In this document: positions 35,202 through 45,869 of the stretch, piece by piece
Position numbering within the stretch: position 1 is the stretch's first letter
Layout of the letters: every line of letters begins with the position of its first letter
Assembly (NCBI GenBank): GCA_017642935.1
Contig: JAEPOK010000001.1
Span: forward strand, 1,843,192 to 1,907,191
Length of the DNA: 64,000 bases
From: Hyphomicrobiales bacterium
GTDB lineage: Bacteria; Pseudomonadota; Alphaproteobacteria; Rhizobiales; MH13
Direction: 5' to 3'
The notes under the pieces: generated by a model
Told to the model about the DNA's origin: nothing
The model's database searches: none
The model's input: only the letters and a program-made list of their open reading frames with translations
Position numbers and translations under genes: made by a program

Positions 35202-36304
35202 AAGTCGATGGCACGCACTACCGCTCCATCTGGTACGATGCGGACACCGATGAGGTGCGCATCATCGACCAGCGCTGGCTGCCGCATGCGTTTAAGATCG
35301 TCTCGCTGAAAAGCCTGGAAAGCTTTGCCACAGCCATCCGCGACATGTGGGTGCGCGGCGCCCCGCTGATCGGAGCGACAGCGGCCTATGGCATGGCCGA
35401 AGAGATGCGTCGTGATCCCTCCGACGCTGCGCTGAACAGCGCCTGGGATGTGCTCCACGACACGCGCCCCACCGCGATCAATCTGAAATGGGCGCTGGAC
35501 AGGTGTAGGACATATTTGCAGCCGCTGGCGCCCGCCGACCGGGCTGACGCTGCGATGAGGCTAGCGCACGAGATCGCTGACGAGGATGTTGAGATCAATC
35601 GGATGATCGGCGTCCACGGGCTAGAAATCATCAAACAGATCGCGGCGAAGAAACCCGCTGGCGAGCCGGTGCGGTTGCTGACTCATTGCAATGCCGGTTG
35701 GCTTGCGACCGTCGACTGGGGCACCGCCACCAGTCCGATGTATCACGCGGCCAATGCTGGCCTGCCGATCCATGTTTGGGTGGATGAAACCCGCCCGCGC
35801 AACCAAGGCGCGCTGACCGCCTGGGAGGTGGGCAGCCACGGCATCAACCACGCCTACATTACCGACAATGCAGGCGGCCATCTGATGCAGCACGGGCAAG
35901 TGGATATGGTGATCACCGGCACCGACCGCACCACGGCGCGCGGCGATGTCTGTAACAAGATCGGCACCTATCTCAAAGCGCTCGCCGCCCATGACAATGG
36001 CGTGCCGTTTTATGTGGCCCTGCCCTCACCCACCATCGATTGGACGGTGCAGGATGGGGTGAAGGAAATTCCCATCGAAGAGCGCCCGGGCCGCGAAGTT
36101 TCGCACATTCAAGGCGTTTTGGCAGATGGGTTGATTGGCGAGGCGCAGGTGTCGCCTGATGGATCACCGCTTGGCAACTCAGCCTTTGACGTGACCCCTG
36201 CTCGTCTCGTCACCGGCCTCATCACCGAGCGCGGCGTTTGCGAGGCGTCGCCAGAGGGCTTGGCCACGCTGTTTCCTGAACGCGCGGCGGCCGAACCGAT
36301 ATGA
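35198..36304 (+). CDS. mtnA: Methylthioribose-1-phosphate isomerase
   Basis: Converts methylthioribose 1-phosphate (or 5-deoxyribose 1-phosphate) to the ribulose 1-phosphate. 368 residues, of the eIF2B-related family. The catalytic Cys is in [16 protein letters not shown] and the catalytic Asp in [33 protein letters not shown] is the family N-terminal motif. ATGA overlaps join it to mtnK before it and to the aldolase gene after it, so the three enzymes should be made together. Confidence 0.95.
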   Translation: MKVDGTHYRSIWYDADTDEVRIIDQRWLPHAFKIVSLKSLESFATAIRDMWVRGAPLIGATAAYGMAEEMRRDPSDAALNSAWDVLHDTRPTAINLKWALDRCRTYLQPLAPADRADAAMRLAHEIADEDVEINRMIGVHGLEIIKQIAAKKPAGEPVRLLTHCNAGWLATVDWGTATSPMYHAANAGLPIHVWVDETRPRNQGALTAWEVGSHGINHAYITDNAGGHLMQHGQVDMVITGTDRTTARGDVCNKIGTYLKALAAHDNGVPFYVALPSPTIDWTVQDGVKEIPIEERPGREVSHIQGVLADGLIGEAQVSPDGSPLGNSAFDVTPARLVTGLITERGVCEASPEGLATLFPERAAAEPI

Positions 36305-38334
36305 TCGACAATCGATGGAGTGATGCAGACGCGCAAGCGTGGGTGGATGCGCTTGGGCCCGATGCCAGCGAGGCCGATAAAGTGTTGGCCCATCGCGTCT
36401 ACACAAGCCAGATTATTGGCCAGAACCCCGACCTTGTGATGCATGGCGGGGGCAACACGTCTGTGAAGGTGACGCGGCCTGATTTGTTTGGTGAGCCGCA
36501 GCGCGTTCTGCATGTGAAGGGTTCAGGCTGGGATCTTGATACCATCCAGGCGCCTGGTCTGCCCGGGGTTCGTCTTGACCCACTGCTTGCGCTGCGCGCG
36601 CTTGACGCTCTGTCGGACGAAGAGATGGTCAATGTCCAACGGCAGAACCTGCTTGATTCCACCGCGCCGAACCCGTCCGTTGAGACGCTGCTGCACGCCT
36701 TCCTGCCGCACACCTTTGTCGATCACACCCACGCCACACCGTTTCTGGTCCTGGCCAATTTGCCCAACGCCGAAGACGTGGCGCGGCAGATATTCGGCGG
36801 CCGGCTGGGCATCGTTCCTTACATCATGCCCGGTTTCGCTTTGGCCAAGGCGGCGGCGGAAGTCTACGATTCCAACCCCGATGTTGAGGGCTTGCTGCTG
36901 TTGAAGCATGGCCATTTCGCGTTCGGGCCAGATGCCAAATCCAGCTACGATCTAATTGTTTCGCACACCAATGAGGTGGCTGATTTCCTGAAAATGCAGG
37001 AAGCAACGTCGCTTCAGGTACGTTTGCCAGCCCAGGCTCCCGACGGGTTGGCACGATTGCGCGGTGCGTTGGCCGCGGACCATGCGGATGCCGCTATGCC
37101 GATCCTTGCGCTGCGCAACGGATCGGAAGTCATGACGTTCTTTGAGCGTAACGATGCCACCGATTTGGCGACACGCGGCGTTGCTTCTCCCGACCATGTA
37201 ATCCGCACCAAAGCCAAACCGCTGGTGCTTTCGAAGGATGACCTTGCCTCACAGGAGGCGATCACGGCCAAGATCAATGCGTTCAAAGCGGAGTATGAGG
37301 CCTATTTCACCCGGCAGAATGCGCGCGTTGGAAACGACCGCAAGATGCTCTCCCCTAGCCCCAATTTGGTTTGGGCAGAAGGCTTTGGGCTGATCGGCAT
37401 CGGATCATCAGACAAGGCGGCCCATATTGCTGCCGATCTTGGTGAGCAGAATTTGCGGGTTCGTGCTTTTGGCGAGGATGTTGGCGGCTTCAAACCCATC
37501 CAAGAGAACGATCTTTTCGACATGGAGTATTGGTCACTGGAGCAGGCCAAGCTCGGCAAGGGCAAGCCTGCCGCCTTTGCCAGCCGTGTGGTGATGGTCA
37601 CCGGTGGAGGCGGTGCCATTGGACACGCGATTGCCAAAGCGTTTGCGGCCCTTGGCGCAAGTGTCTTTCTGGTGGATCGCGACAAGGACCAGCTGGCCGC
37701 AGCGTTGAAAAGCTTGGGCGCTAGCCATGATGGCCTGGCCCTAGATGTGACCGATCCTGATGCCGCCGAGCAGGCGATGGATCAGGTGACGCAGCGGTTC
37801 GGTGGGCTGGATATCTTGTTGTCCAATGCAGGCGCGGCGCTGAGCGGCGCGCTTGCTGATCTCACCGATGAGCAGTTGCGGGCGGCCTTTGAGCTTAACT
37901 TCTTCTCCCATCAGCGTTTTGCCAAGGAAGCAGCAGCTTTGTTTGCGCGTCAGGGACGTGGCGGGCAGATGCTCTTCAACATCTCCAAACAGGCGGTGAA
38001 TCCGGGTAAGAATTTCGGCGCCTACGGCATGCCCAAAGCAACGACCTTCTTCCTGATGCGGCAGCTTGCTCTGGAGCTTGGAGATCAGGGCATTCGGGTC
38101 AATGGCGTCAACGCTGATCGTATCCGCTCCGGTCTTCTGACGGATGACTTCATCGCTGAGCGGGCCAAAGCGCGCGGCACCGATGAAGCCTCTTACATGG
38201 CTGGCAATCTGTTGAAGCGCGAAGTGGAGGCCCATCATGTGGCCGATGCTTTCACTGCCTTGGCGCACATGGAACGCACCACCGGCCATGTGGTAACGGT
38301 CGATGGCGGCAACATCGAAGCCGCTTTGAGGTAG
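36301..38334 (+). CDS. Class II aldolase / short-chain dehydrogenase fusion
   Basis: 677-residue bifunctional enzyme. Residues about 30-300 are a class II (AraD/fuculose-type) aldolase with [10 protein letters not shown], the metal-binding DHTHATPF and KHGHFAFG. From about residue 420 a short-chain dehydrogenase follows: [13 protein letters not shown] for the nucleotide, [13 protein letters not shown] with the Ser, and YGMPK with Tyr and Lys. Its best-known relatives split L-rhamnulose 1-phosphate and process lactaldehyde. Here it is coupled to mtnA, so the likely reaction is cleavage of methylthioribulose or 5-deoxyribulose 1-phosphate to DHAP plus methylthioacetaldehyde or acetaldehyde, with the second domain reducing or oxidising the aldehyde. 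Confidence 0.9.
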   Translation: MIDNRWSDADAQAWVDALGPDASEADKVLAHRVYTSQIIGQNPDLVMHGGGNTSVKVTRPDLFGEPQRVLHVKGSGWDLDTIQAPGLPGVRLDPLLALRALDALSDEEMVNVQRQNLLDSTAPNPSVETLLHAFLPHTFVDHTHATPFLVLANLPNAEDVARQIFGGRLGIVPYIMPGFALAKAAAEVYDSNPDVEGLLLLKHGHFAFGPDAKSSYDLIVSHTNEVADFLKMQEATSLQVRLPAQAPDGLARLRGALAADHADAAMPILALRNGSEVMTFFERNDATDLATRGVASPDHVIRTKAKPLVLSKDDLASQEAITAKINAFKAEYEAYFTRQNARVGNDRKMLSPSPNLVWAEGFGLIGIGSSDKAAHIAADLGEQNLRVRAFGEDVGGFKPIQENDLFDMEYWSLEQAKLGKGKPAAFASRVVMVTGGGGAIGHAIAKAFAALGASVFLVDRDKDQLAAALKSLGASHDGLALDVTDPDAAEQAMDQVTQRFGGLDILLSNAGAALSGALADLTDEQLRAAFELNFFSHQRFAKEAAALFARQGRGGQMLFNISKQAVNPGKNFGAYGMPKATTFFLMRQLALELGDQGIRVNGVNADRIRSGLLTDDFIAERAKARGTDEASYMAGNLLKREVEAHHVADAFTALAHMERTTGHVVTVDGGNIEAALR

Positions 38335-38342
38335 GAGTCTGA

Positions 38343-39308
38343 ATGCCGGACGGGAAGACAGCCAAGGATGCCAGCCACTCCGAGGCGCAGCTCGCCCATG
38401 TGGCCATGCTCTACTACCGCGAAGGGCTGACGCAGAGCGAGATCGCCCAGCGCATTGGTCTGTCGCGTGCAACCATCGTGAACTATCTGCGGCTCGCCCG
38501 TGACCTTGGCATTGTCGATATCCGCATTCGCGGCGAAAGCTTCACCGCCTCGCCGCTTTCGCGCAAACTGACAGAGCGGTATGGCCTGACAGACTGCTAC
38601 ATTGCGCATAATGATGTGGAGCCGCAGCGCGACGAAGGTGTGCTGGAACGGGTTGGGCAACTGGCAGCCTCGGCCATGCGTGATCTACTGGAGCCGCGCG
38701 ACAAGCTTGGCATCGCTTGGGGTGAGACCATCCAGCATGTGGCGAACACGTTTCCCAACGGGCCGGTGCCGGGTCTCACTTGCTACCAACTGATCGGGTC
38801 GATGGATTTCAACGCGCTGTTTGCGCCTGAAGCCTGCACGATTGAGATTGCCCGGCGCACACTGGCGCCGTGCCGCACGCTGCACGCGCCTGCGGTTGTG
38901 TCTTCGGTTGATCTGGCATCGCAACTGCGCGAGGAACCGATCATTGCCCGGCAGTTGAACGAGCTCGCAGACCTCACCAAAGCATTGTTCTCGGTTGGTA
39001 GTCTGAGCCACCCGCTCACCCTGGTGGGCTCGGGCATGGCCACGCAGGATGAGCTCGACACCTATGTGGCAATGGGCGCCAAAGGCGTGTTCTGGGGGCA
39101 CTTCATCGACAAGGATGGCAACTGGCTGGACGGCCCGTTAACAGGTCGGCTGGTCGGCGCGTCGCTAGACCAATTACGCGCCATCGCCATGCGTATGTTA
39201 GTCGCCTGTGGCAAAAGCAAACGCGAGGCTATCGAAGCTGCGCTGCACGGCGGGTATGCCACACATCTTGTGACGGACGAAGACACCGCTTCTTGGTTGC
39301 TGCGCTAG
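38343..39308 (+). CDS. SorC/DeoR-type sugar-responsive transcriptional regulator
   Basis: 321-residue regulator: an N-terminal helix-turn-helix (EGLTQSEIAQRIGLSRATIVNYL) and a C-terminal sugar-phosphate-sensing domain of the SorC family, recognised from LGIAWGETIQHVANTF and GAKGVFWGHFIDKDG. It lies 8 bases after the aldolase/dehydrogenase gene and is probably cotranscribed. It likely controls the mtn operon and the divergent importer, with a sugar phosphate intermediate as effector. Candidate binding sites are the TTGAC-type dyads at 33824-33839 and 29864-29902. Confidence 0.92.
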   Translation: MPDGKTAKDASHSEAQLAHVAMLYYREGLTQSEIAQRIGLSRATIVNYLRLARDLGIVDIRIRGESFTASPLSRKLTERYGLTDCYIAHNDVEPQRDEGVLERVGQLAASAMRDLLEPRDKLGIAWGETIQHVANTFPNGPVPGLTCYQLIGSMDFNALFAPEACTIEIARRTLAPCRTLHAPAVVSSVDLASQLREEPIIARQLNELADLTKALFSVGSLSHPLTLVGSGMATQDELDTYVAMGAKGVFWGHFIDKDGNWLDGPLTGRLVGASLDQLRAIAMRMLVACGKSKREAIEAALHGGYATHLVTDEDTASWLLR

Positions 39309-39367
39309 AGCGTTTCGCGTTGACAGCTCTTCTTTGATCGGTCGCTGCAGTGTAAACCAACGCCGTC

Positions 39368-40003
39368 ATGACGCCTGTCCTCTACTCCTTTCGCCGCTGC
39401 CCCTACGCCATGCGGGCGCGCCTTGCCTTGCTGGTTTCAGGTGTTGAAGTCGAACTGCGCGAGGTCGTGCTGCGCGACAAGCCGCAAGCCTTTTTGGATG
39501 TGTCACCCAGCGCGACGGTGCCATGCCTCGTCACACCGACCGAGGTGATCGATGAAAGCCTGGACGTGATGCTGTGGGCTTTGAAGCAAAACGATCCGGA
39601 CGGCTGGCTTGCCATGCCCGATGAGGGCCACGCTTGGATCGAGCGGGCTGACGGACCGTTCAAACAAGCGCTTGATCGCACCAAGTATGAAACCCGCTAT
39701 CCAGGCACCGACCCTAATGCGGAACGCGACAAGGCCTCGGTTTTTTTGTCTGATCTCAATGCCCAGATCGACAGTTGGATGTTTGGTCGCGAGAGCTTAG
39801 CCGACAACGCCATTCTCCCGTTTGTGCGGCAATTTGCGTTCATCGATAAAGACTGGTTTGACGCCCAACCCTGGCCAAATCTTCAGGCCTGGCTGGAACG
39901 ATTTTTGGATTCTCAACGCTTCACGGCCATCATGGACAAGTACCCAACCTGGAAGGACGGGGATGAGGCGACCTACTTTCCGCCGATTGTGGCTATGGAG
40001 TAG
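39368..40003 (+). CDS. Glutathione S-transferase family protein
   Basis: 211 residues. The N-terminal thioredoxin-like domain has FRRCPYAMRARLAL, a CPYxxR motif with one potential redox Cys, and the glutathione-binding SATVPCLVTP (cis-Pro) followed by DESLDVMLW. The C-terminal part is helical with the DNAILPFVRQF motif. The gene is alone between the mtn operon and the glycan region. Its substrate is unknown. Confidence 0.88.
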   Translation: MTPVLYSFRRCPYAMRARLALLVSGVEVELREVVLRDKPQAFLDVSPSATVPCLVTPTEVIDESLDVMLWALKQNDPDGWLAMPDEGHAWIERADGPFKQALDRTKYETRYPGTDPNAERDKASVFLSDLNAQIDSWMFGRESLADNAILPFVRQFAFIDKDWFDAQPWPNLQAWLERFLDSQRFTAIMDKYPTWKDGDEATYFPPIVAME

Positions 40004-40274
40004 ATCGGCGAAGGACGCCCACTCATGTCGCTTGGGTTTACAACGATATCCAGAATGGAAATCATGACCGCAAGGGGACAGAAAGCAGCTTGCAAACGCC
40101 CCAAATGATTGAAAGGCAGCCGGAGTTATGCTCAGCCATCTCGAGCGCGGATTGTTAGAAACCCGCCTAACACCTCGTTTTCGTTACCGATCAGAACCAG
40201 CCCCACGCTTTGCGTCGGCTGCAATCTGACCGTGCTGAACGACGACGAAAGTGTGTGCCCAAAAGGACTAAGAA

Positions 40275-41120
40275 TTGCGAACAACAATTGGAGTGCCGGT
40301 GTACAATGGGGTCCAACTGATAGGTGAATGCCTGGAATGCTTGGCGGGCCAGAGCGCGGCAGAATTCCGCGTGATAATCTCCGACAATGCGTCAACCGAC
40401 GGCACGTCTGATATCTGCCAAGACTATGCTAGCCGTTATGACAATTTTGAGCATCACCGTCATGCTCAGACCAGTGATGCTTTTGCAAACTTTGACTGGT
40501 TGCTCAGGCAAGCCTCGGACGAACTTTTCATGTGGCGCGCCCACGATGATCTATCCTCTGCAGATTATGTCGAGCGATTGCAGGCGCAGTTCACAGACCC
40601 CACTTGCCGCCTAGCGGTGGCGCAAGTCGAAACTCTGCGGGTCAAGCCTGATGGTAGCGTTCGACGCCGGCTAGCTCACCCACCCCGCAAATTGAGCGGC
40701 GGGCGAGGTTTTGGCATGGTCAAGGACCTCATGATGAGAGCACATGCAAGTTGGATATATGGGCTCTGGCATCGCCAAACGCTTAAAGATGCGTTTGACA
40801 GCGTTGGCGCAGATTATGGAGAACTGTGGGGCTGGGATCATCTTACCCTTCTTCCAGTACTCTTCAGTCAGTCCGTGCGGGCGGATTCTCAGGCAAGGTT
40901 TACCCAACGCATCGGTGCTACACGCGGCCCCTCGCTTGACCCTACCAGCGCGATGCGCAGGCGTAGGCAAAAGGCGCAGCGCGTTTTGCTTCAGCAGATC
41001 GAAGAGGCCGATCTGGGACCTATAGAGAGGTGGACGGCACTGGTGCTGGCGCCGCTATGGCTGGACAAGCGCATTCACTCGCGCTCAGATCTTCTCAAAC
41101 TGAGCCTTAGGGGGCGTTAA
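40275..41120 (+). CDS. Family 2 glycosyltransferase
   Basis: 281-residue GT-A glycosyltransferase. It opens with TIGVPVYNGVQLIGECLECLA and has VIISDNASTDGTSDI (sugar-nucleotide Asp) and MWRAHDDLSSADYV in place of the usual DxD. The start is TTG at 40275 with AAGGA about 8 bases upstream; no in-frame ATG lies near. It marks the left border of the surface-glycan region. Both flanking gaps (40004-40274 and 41121-41415) show no convincing gene. Confidence 0.86.
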   Translation: MRTTIGVPVYNGVQLIGECLECLAGQSAAEFRVIISDNASTDGTSDICQDYASRYDNFEHHRHAQTSDAFANFDWLLRQASDELFMWRAHDDLSSADYVERLQAQFTDPTCRLAVAQVETLRVKPDGSVRRRLAHPPRKLSGGRGFGMVKDLMMRAHASWIYGLWHRQTLKDAFDSVGADYGELWGWDHLTLLPVLFSQSVRADSQARFTQRIGATRGPSLDPTSAMRRRRQKAQRVLLQQIEEADLGPIERWTALVLAPLWLDKRIHSRSDLLKLSLRGR

Positions 41121-41415
41121 GGGGTGCGCAATCCACTACCGCATTGTGTGTAAAGGTTACCGTATCTCCCACGCCCCGACTCGGTCCCAGACTTGGAGCG
41201 GCGCAAAGATCCTCAAAAAACAACCGTTGATGCATCGGCCGCTGCCTGGCGCACCGGTTGGGTAAACCTATGGCAGAGTAGACATGCCTTGGAGATGATG
41301 AGACATGCCATTCCTCGGCGTCAAGCATACAACCCAAACCAATTGCCTGAAACCCATCCGGCTCTGAATGGCAATCGCGCCGTTCAACTGCAAATTGAGC
41401 ACGAGGTCGATCCAG

Positions 41416-42189
41416 ATGAAAGTTGTTATCCTTGCGGGTGGCTTAGGCACCCGAATCTCGGAGGAAACTCATCTGCGCCCCAAGCCTATGATAGAGATCG
41501 GCGGGCGACCTATCCTCTGGCATATAATGAAGAGCTATTCAGCACACGGGATGAACGACTTTATCGTGTGTTGTGGCTATAAGGGCTACGTAATCAAGGA
41601 ATATTTCGCCAATTACTTTCTGCATATGTCTGACGTCACGATCGATATGGCGCAAAACAAGATGGAGGTTCATCAGCAAAAGGCTGAGCCGTGGCGAGTT
41701 ACCCTGGTCGACACTGGCGAAGCGACGATGACTGGAGGAAGGCTGAAGCGGGTTGCGCCGTATTTGCTGGGCGAAGAGGCTTTCTGTTTTACATACGGTG
41801 ACGGTCTAGCAGACATTGACCTTACAGCGGAGATTGAGTTCCACCGATCTCATGGGAAGCTTGCGACTGTATGCGCTGTCCAGCCGCCTGGGCGCTACGG
41901 AGCACTCGCCATCTCGCGAGGACAAGTGTCAGGTTTTGTCGAAAAACCACGGGGAGATGGGGCCTTAATCAACGGAGGTTTCTTTGTGCTCTCGCCTAGG
42001 GTGATAGAATTCATTGAGGATGACTCAACACCTTGGGAAGGCCAGCCCCTTAGGCAGTTGGCGGAAGGTGGGCATGTCATGGCCTTCGCGCATTCGGGAT
42101 TTTGGCAGCCAATGGACACCTTGCGTGAACGGACTGCGTTAGAAGAGTTGTGGGCCTCGGGCAAAGCACCCTGGAAGGTTTGGGATTGA
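41416..42189 (+). CDS. rfbF: Glucose-1-phosphate cytidylyltransferase
   Basis: Makes CDP-glucose from CTP and glucose 1-phosphate. 257 residues with the nucleotidyltransferase signature [20 protein letters not shown] and the catalytic Lys, [12 protein letters not shown], and [16 protein letters not shown]. The frame is open to 41368, but ATG 41416 is where the family begins and has GAGGT upstream. Its stop overlaps the TTG start of rfbG. First step of the CDP-sugar cassette. Confidence 0.94.
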   Translation: MKVVILAGGLGTRISEETHLRPKPMIEIGGRPILWHIMKSYSAHGMNDFIVCCGYKGYVIKEYFANYFLHMSDVTIDMAQNKMEVHQQKAEPWRVTLVDTGEATMTGGRLKRVAPYLLGEEAFCFTYGDGLADIDLTAEIEFHRSHGKLATVCAVQPPGRYGALAISRGQVSGFVEKPRGDGALINGGFFVLSPRVIEFIEDDSTPWEGQPLRQLAEGGHVMAFAHSGFWQPMDTLRERTALEELWASGKAPWKVWD

Positions 42190-43238
42190 GCAGTGAATTT
42201 TGGTTTGGCCGCAGAGTATTTCTGACAGGTCACACAGGCTTCAAGGGTGGCTGGCTTGCGCTCTGGTTGGCGCACATGGGCGCCGACGTCTTTGGCTATG
42301 CCTTGCCGCCTGAGCATGCAAGCGGAGTGTACGCCACATCTGATGTGGCATTGCGGTTGGCCGGCGAAACCCTAGCGGATATCCGCGACGGACAAGCGCT
42401 GGCGATGGCCCTGCGGCAAGCGAAACCGGAGATTGTGTTCCATCTCGCCGCGCAGCCCCTTGTTCGCGCATCCTATCGCGATCCATCAGAAACTATGTCA
42501 ACCAACGTCATGGGCCTAGTGTCGCTTTTCGAAGCGATACGCGCCACCTCTGACGTTCGAGCGCTTGTGAACGTGACATCCGACAAATGCTACCAAAATC
42601 AAGAGTGGGCTTGGCCGTACAGGGAGAATGAGGCTCTGGGCGGTCACGACCCATATTCGGCCAGTAAAGCGTGCGCTGAAATCATTACCGAATCCTACCG
42701 CAATGCCTTCTTTGCCGATACAGGTGTGGCCGTGGCAACGGCACGTGCTGGCAATGTAATTGGCGGCGGCGATTATGCCGATGACAGGCTCCTGCCCGAT
42801 TTTCTGCGCGCAACTGACCAGGGGAAACCGCTTGTTGTGCGAAATCCCGAAGCGACCAGACCATGGCAGCATGTTCTTGAGCCGCTGTCTGGGTATATGA
42901 CGCTAGCCCAGGCATTGGTGGAGAAAGGCTCATGTTTCGCCGAAGCCTGGAATTTTGGTCCAGGTCCGCATGATATCATCACGGTCCGGCAAATCGCCGA
43001 TACACTGTGTGACAAGCTCCCCAAAGCGTCGTGGACCCTTTCAGAAGATTCGCATCCTAAAGAGGCGCAAAGCCTGGCGCTTGATAGCACCAAGGCGCGG
43101 GCAAGATTGGGCTGGTCTCCTCGTTGGCAGATAGATACGGCATTGGCGCGTTTGCTTGACTGGCACGTTGCATGGAAAGCCGGGTCAAACATGCTGGACG
43201 TTACGCTATCGCAAGTTACGGACTATGAGGCGGCATGA
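42186..43238 (+). CDS. rfbG: CDP-glucose 4,6-dehydratase
   Basis: Short-chain dehydrogenase-type enzyme that converts CDP-glucose to CDP-4-keto-6-deoxyglucose. 350 residues. [18 protein letters not shown] is the NAD-binding motif, [11 protein letters not shown] holds the catalytic Thr-Ser-Asp/Lys stretch, and [11 protein letters not shown] the YxxxK. The start is TTG at 42186 overlapping the rfbF stop (TTGA), with GGAAGG 7 bases upstream; the longer reading from 42150 overlaps rfbF without need. Translational coupling to rfbF fits equal supply. Confidence 0.92.
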   Translation: MSSEFWFGRRVFLTGHTGFKGGWLALWLAHMGADVFGYALPPEHASGVYATSDVALRLAGETLADIRDGQALAMALRQAKPEIVFHLAAQPLVRASYRDPSETMSTNVMGLVSLFEAIRATSDVRALVNVTSDKCYQNQEWAWPYRENEALGGHDPYSASKACAEIITESYRNAFFADTGVAVATARAGNVIGGGDYADDRLLPDFLRATDQGKPLVVRNPEATRPWQHVLEPLSGYMTLAQALVEKGSCFAEAWNFGPGPHDIITVRQIADTLCDKLPKASWTLSEDSHPKEAQSLALDSTKARARLGWSPRWQIDTALARLLDWHVAWKAGSNMLDVTLSQVTDYEAA

Positions 43239-43792
43239 GCAGTCGTTTCACTGCCGAGCAAACTCCCCTTGATGGTGTGGTTCACCTCAAGCGCAATCCA
43301 ATTGGTGATACTCGTGGGTTTTTGGAGCGCCTTTTCTGCATCGATGAGATCGATGCCTGGGGTGGTCGCGCTGTCGAGCAGATTAACCGCACGCGCACAC
43401 TCAGTCGTGGCACCTTGCGTGGGCTGCATTTTCAATATCCGCCCCATGCAGAATGCAAATACGTGACCTGCCTGTCTGGAAAGGTATTCGATGTGGCCGT
43501 CGATCTACGGCTTGGAGCAACTACCTATGGCGCATGGTTCGGCGCAGAACTGTCTGGCGATGCTCACAACGCGCTCATCATTCCGGAGGGATATGCTCAC
43601 GGCTTCCTGACATTGACGGATAACGTAGAGATGCTCTACCTGCACAGCTCCGCGCATAGCGCTGCGGCGGAGGGCGGTGTGAACGCACTTGATGCGATGC
43701 TAGGCATCGATTGGCCGATGCCCATTGTGGAGCGATCTGCGCGCGATAAGGCGTTGCCTCTCATGAGAGATTTTCAGGGCATATCCCAATGA
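43235..43792 (+). CDS. rfbC: NDP-4-keto-6-deoxyhexose 3,5-epimerase (RmlC family)
   Basis: Cupin-fold epimerase of 185 residues. RNPIGDTRGFLERLF, LRGLHFQYPPHAECK with the catalytic His, and IPEGYAHGFLTL are RmlC landmarks. It overlaps rfbG by 4 bases, so its substrate is probably the CDP-4-keto-6-deoxy sugar rather than dTDP-4-keto-rhamnose. Epimerase activity may be at C3, C5 or both; this would set the sugar's configuration before C-methylation. Confidence 0.9.
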   Translation: MSSRFTAEQTPLDGVVHLKRNPIGDTRGFLERLFCIDEIDAWGGRAVEQINRTRTLSRGTLRGLHFQYPPHAECKYVTCLSGKVFDVAVDLRLGATTYGAWFGAELSGDAHNALIIPEGYAHGFLTLTDNVEMLYLHSSAHSAAAEGGVNALDAMLGIDWPMPIVERSARDKALPLMRDFQGISQ

Positions 43793-45018
43793 GCTGCCGG
43801 TTTTGTGGCGCGCCGCTTTCGCTTGATTTCCTCGACCTCGGCTACCAGCCACCGTCCAACGCATACCTGCCGTTGGAGGCACTATCGCGGCCCGAAACGA
43901 CGTATCCCTTGCGGCTGTACGTCTGCCAGACGTGTTGGCTTGTACAAACAGAGGATTACACGGCTGCGGACGAGGTGTTCACGTCAGATTATGCCTATTT
44001 CTCGTCCACATCGAAAGGTTGGTTGGCCCACGCGAAGGGATATTGCAACGCGATGTCGTCGAGATTGGCCTTAGGAAAAGAAAGCTTCGTTGTCGAAGTT
44101 GCCTCCAATGATGGCTACCTCCTCAAAAACTTCACCGCAAATGGCATTCCCTGCCTTGGCATCGAGCCGACTGACAGCACCGCCGATGCCGCAGAGGAAA
44201 GCGGTGTGCCAACGCTACGACGTTTTTTCGGAGCAGCGCTGGCAGGTGAGCTTGTTGAAAGCGATCGCGCCGCCGATCTGGTTATCGGAAACAATGTCTT
44301 TGCGCACGTACCAGACGTGAACGACTTCACAGAGGGTCTTGCACTGCTACTAAAGCCAGATGGAGTGGTCACGCTTGAGTTCCCGCACCTAATGAAGCTG
44401 GTTGAGTTTGGCCAGTTTGATACGGTCTATCACGAACATTTCTCTTACCTTTCGCTGGTAACAACACAACGGATTTTCGAGCGCGCCGGTCTTCGCGTGT
44501 TTGATGCGGAGGAATTGCCTACTCATGGAGGGTCGCTGCGGATATACGGATGTCTGAAGGACTCAAACCACCCGATCAGTTCATCTGTCACGGCTATCCT
44601 GGACGAGGAACGTAAGCGCGGCATGGAAACGGCTTCCTTCTACGAGGGTTTCCAGAAGCGCGCCGAGGGCATCAAGAACCGGCTGCTCCAGTTCCTGTTG
44701 GAAGCGCAAGAGCAAGGTTCAACCGTGGCGGGTTACGGCGCGGCGGCTAAGGGCAATACAATCTTGAACTTTGCCGGCGTTAAGCCGGACCTTTTGCCCT
44801 TTGTTTGCGATGCTGCCGAGGCCAAGCAAGGCATGTTTTTGCCGGGCAGTCACATCCCGATCCATCCGCCAGCAGCGCTACATCAGAATCCGCCAGACTA
44901 TGTGCTTGTTCTGCCCTGGAATATCTCATCTGAAATACAAGAACAGCTAGCCGAGCTATCCGCGAAGGGCACGCGCTTTGTGACCGCGGTGCCTGAACTG
45001 CATGTGACGCCGGCATGA
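43789..45018 (+). CDS. SAM-dependent sugar C-methyltransferase
   Basis: 409-residue three-domain methyltransferase of the type that adds a methyl branch to NDP-4-keto-6-deoxy sugars. The N-terminal zinc module has CRFCGAPL and CQTCW. The SAM domain begins VVEVASNDGYLLKNF. The C-terminal domain has AGYGAAAKGNTILNFAG, a hallmark of this family. YHEHFSYLSL lies at the sugar site and supplies likely catalytic Tyr/His. It overlaps the epimerase gene by 4 bases. The methyl position (C3 or C5) is not decided by sequence alone. Confidence 0.9.
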   Translation: MSCRFCGAPLSLDFLDLGYQPPSNAYLPLEALSRPETTYPLRLYVCQTCWLVQTEDYTAADEVFTSDYAYFSSTSKGWLAHAKGYCNAMSSRLALGKESFVVEVASNDGYLLKNFTANGIPCLGIEPTDSTADAAEESGVPTLRRFFGAALAGELVESDRAADLVIGNNVFAHVPDVNDFTEGLALLLKPDGVVTLEFPHLMKLVEFGQFDTVYHEHFSYLSLVTTQRIFERAGLRVFDAEELPTHGGSLRIYGCLKDSNHPISSSVTAILDEERKRGMETASFYEGFQKRAEGIKNRLLQFLLEAQEQGSTVAGYGAAAKGNTILNFAGVKPDLLPFVCDAAEAKQGMFLPGSHIPIHPPAALHQNPPDYVLVLPWNISSEIQEQLAELSAKGTRFVTAVPELHVTPA

Positions 45019-45869
45019 AAGTGCTACTTACAGGAGCCACGGGTTTCGTCGGGCGCTCCATTGTTGATGCCATGATCGCCCGAGGCATTGATATCCGGGC
45101 AATCGTGCGCGGTGAAAAGCCGCTCCCTTCCGCAGCGGTTGAGCGCGTTCAGACTGCGGACCTGTTTGCCGAAACCCCTGCTTTTTTTGCCCGTGCCATG
45201 GACAGCGTTGATGCCATTGTTCACGCTGCCTGGTATGTTGAGCATGGGACCTACGTTACCTCGCCAAAAAACCTGGCGGCGCTCATGGGTACGGTGCGAT
45301 TAGGGCAAGCTGCGCTCGAGGCTGGCGTTCCACGGTTTGTCGGACTGGGAACCTGTTTTGAGTATGATCTGACCGCGGAAATGCCGCTGTCGTCGGAAAC
45401 AAAGCTTGCACCATCAACGCCATACGGCGCGGCAAAGGCTGCGGCTTATCTGGCTTTGTCGCGTGCGTTTGAGCAGGCCGGTTTATCCTTTGCCTGGGCA
45501 CGTTTGTTTTACTTGTATGGTGAAGGCGAGGACGCTCGCCGGTTTGTTGCCCACATCAAAGCGCAACTCGAAGCGGGCAAGCCGGCAAAAATGTCCAGTG
45601 GCCGACAGGTTCGCGACTATTTGCATGTGGAAAAAGCCGGCCGTTTGATCGCGGACCTCTGCTTGGACGATACCCAAGGCGCAGTAAACGTCTGCTCCGG
45701 GCAGAACCAAAGCTTGGCAGACCTTGCGCGCAGCATCGCTGCACCCTTGGGGCGAGAAGACCTGCTTCGCTTCGGTGCCCTACCGGACCGGATTGGCGAC
45801 CCACCAGTCATCACTGGGGTCCCCTATGTTCCTGACGAAAAGATCGTAGATGACCGAAACCACACGTGA
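45015..45869 (+). CDS. NAD-dependent epimerase/dehydratase, probable NDP-4-ketosugar reductase
   Basis: 284-residue extended short-chain dehydrogenase. VLLTGATGFVGRSIVDAM binds the nucleotide; GLGTCFEYDL and TPYGAAKAAAY give Thr and YxxxK. In this cassette it would reduce the C4 ketone of the methylated CDP-sugar to finish it. It overlaps the C-methyltransferase gene by 4 bases and the next gene by 20 bases. Confidence 0.88.
   Translation: MKVLLTGATGFVGRSIVDAMIARGIDIRAIVRGEKPLPSAAVERVQTADLFAETPAFFARAMDSVDAIVHAAWYVEHGTYVTSPKNLAALMGTVRLGQAALEAGVPRFVGLGTCFEYDLTAEMPLSSETKLAPSTPYGAAKAAAYLALSRAFEQAGLSFAWARLFYLYGEGEDARRFVAHIKAQLEAGKPAKMSSGRQVRDYLHVEKAGRLIADLCLDDTQGAVNVCSGQNQSLADLARSIAAPLGREDLLRFGALPDRIGDPPVITGVPYVPDEKIVDDRNHT

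Noticed and set aside
41193-41582. Plus-strand open frame of 129 codons before rfbF
   Set aside because: It overlaps the start of rfbF in another frame and has no family features; upstream gap looks non-coding.
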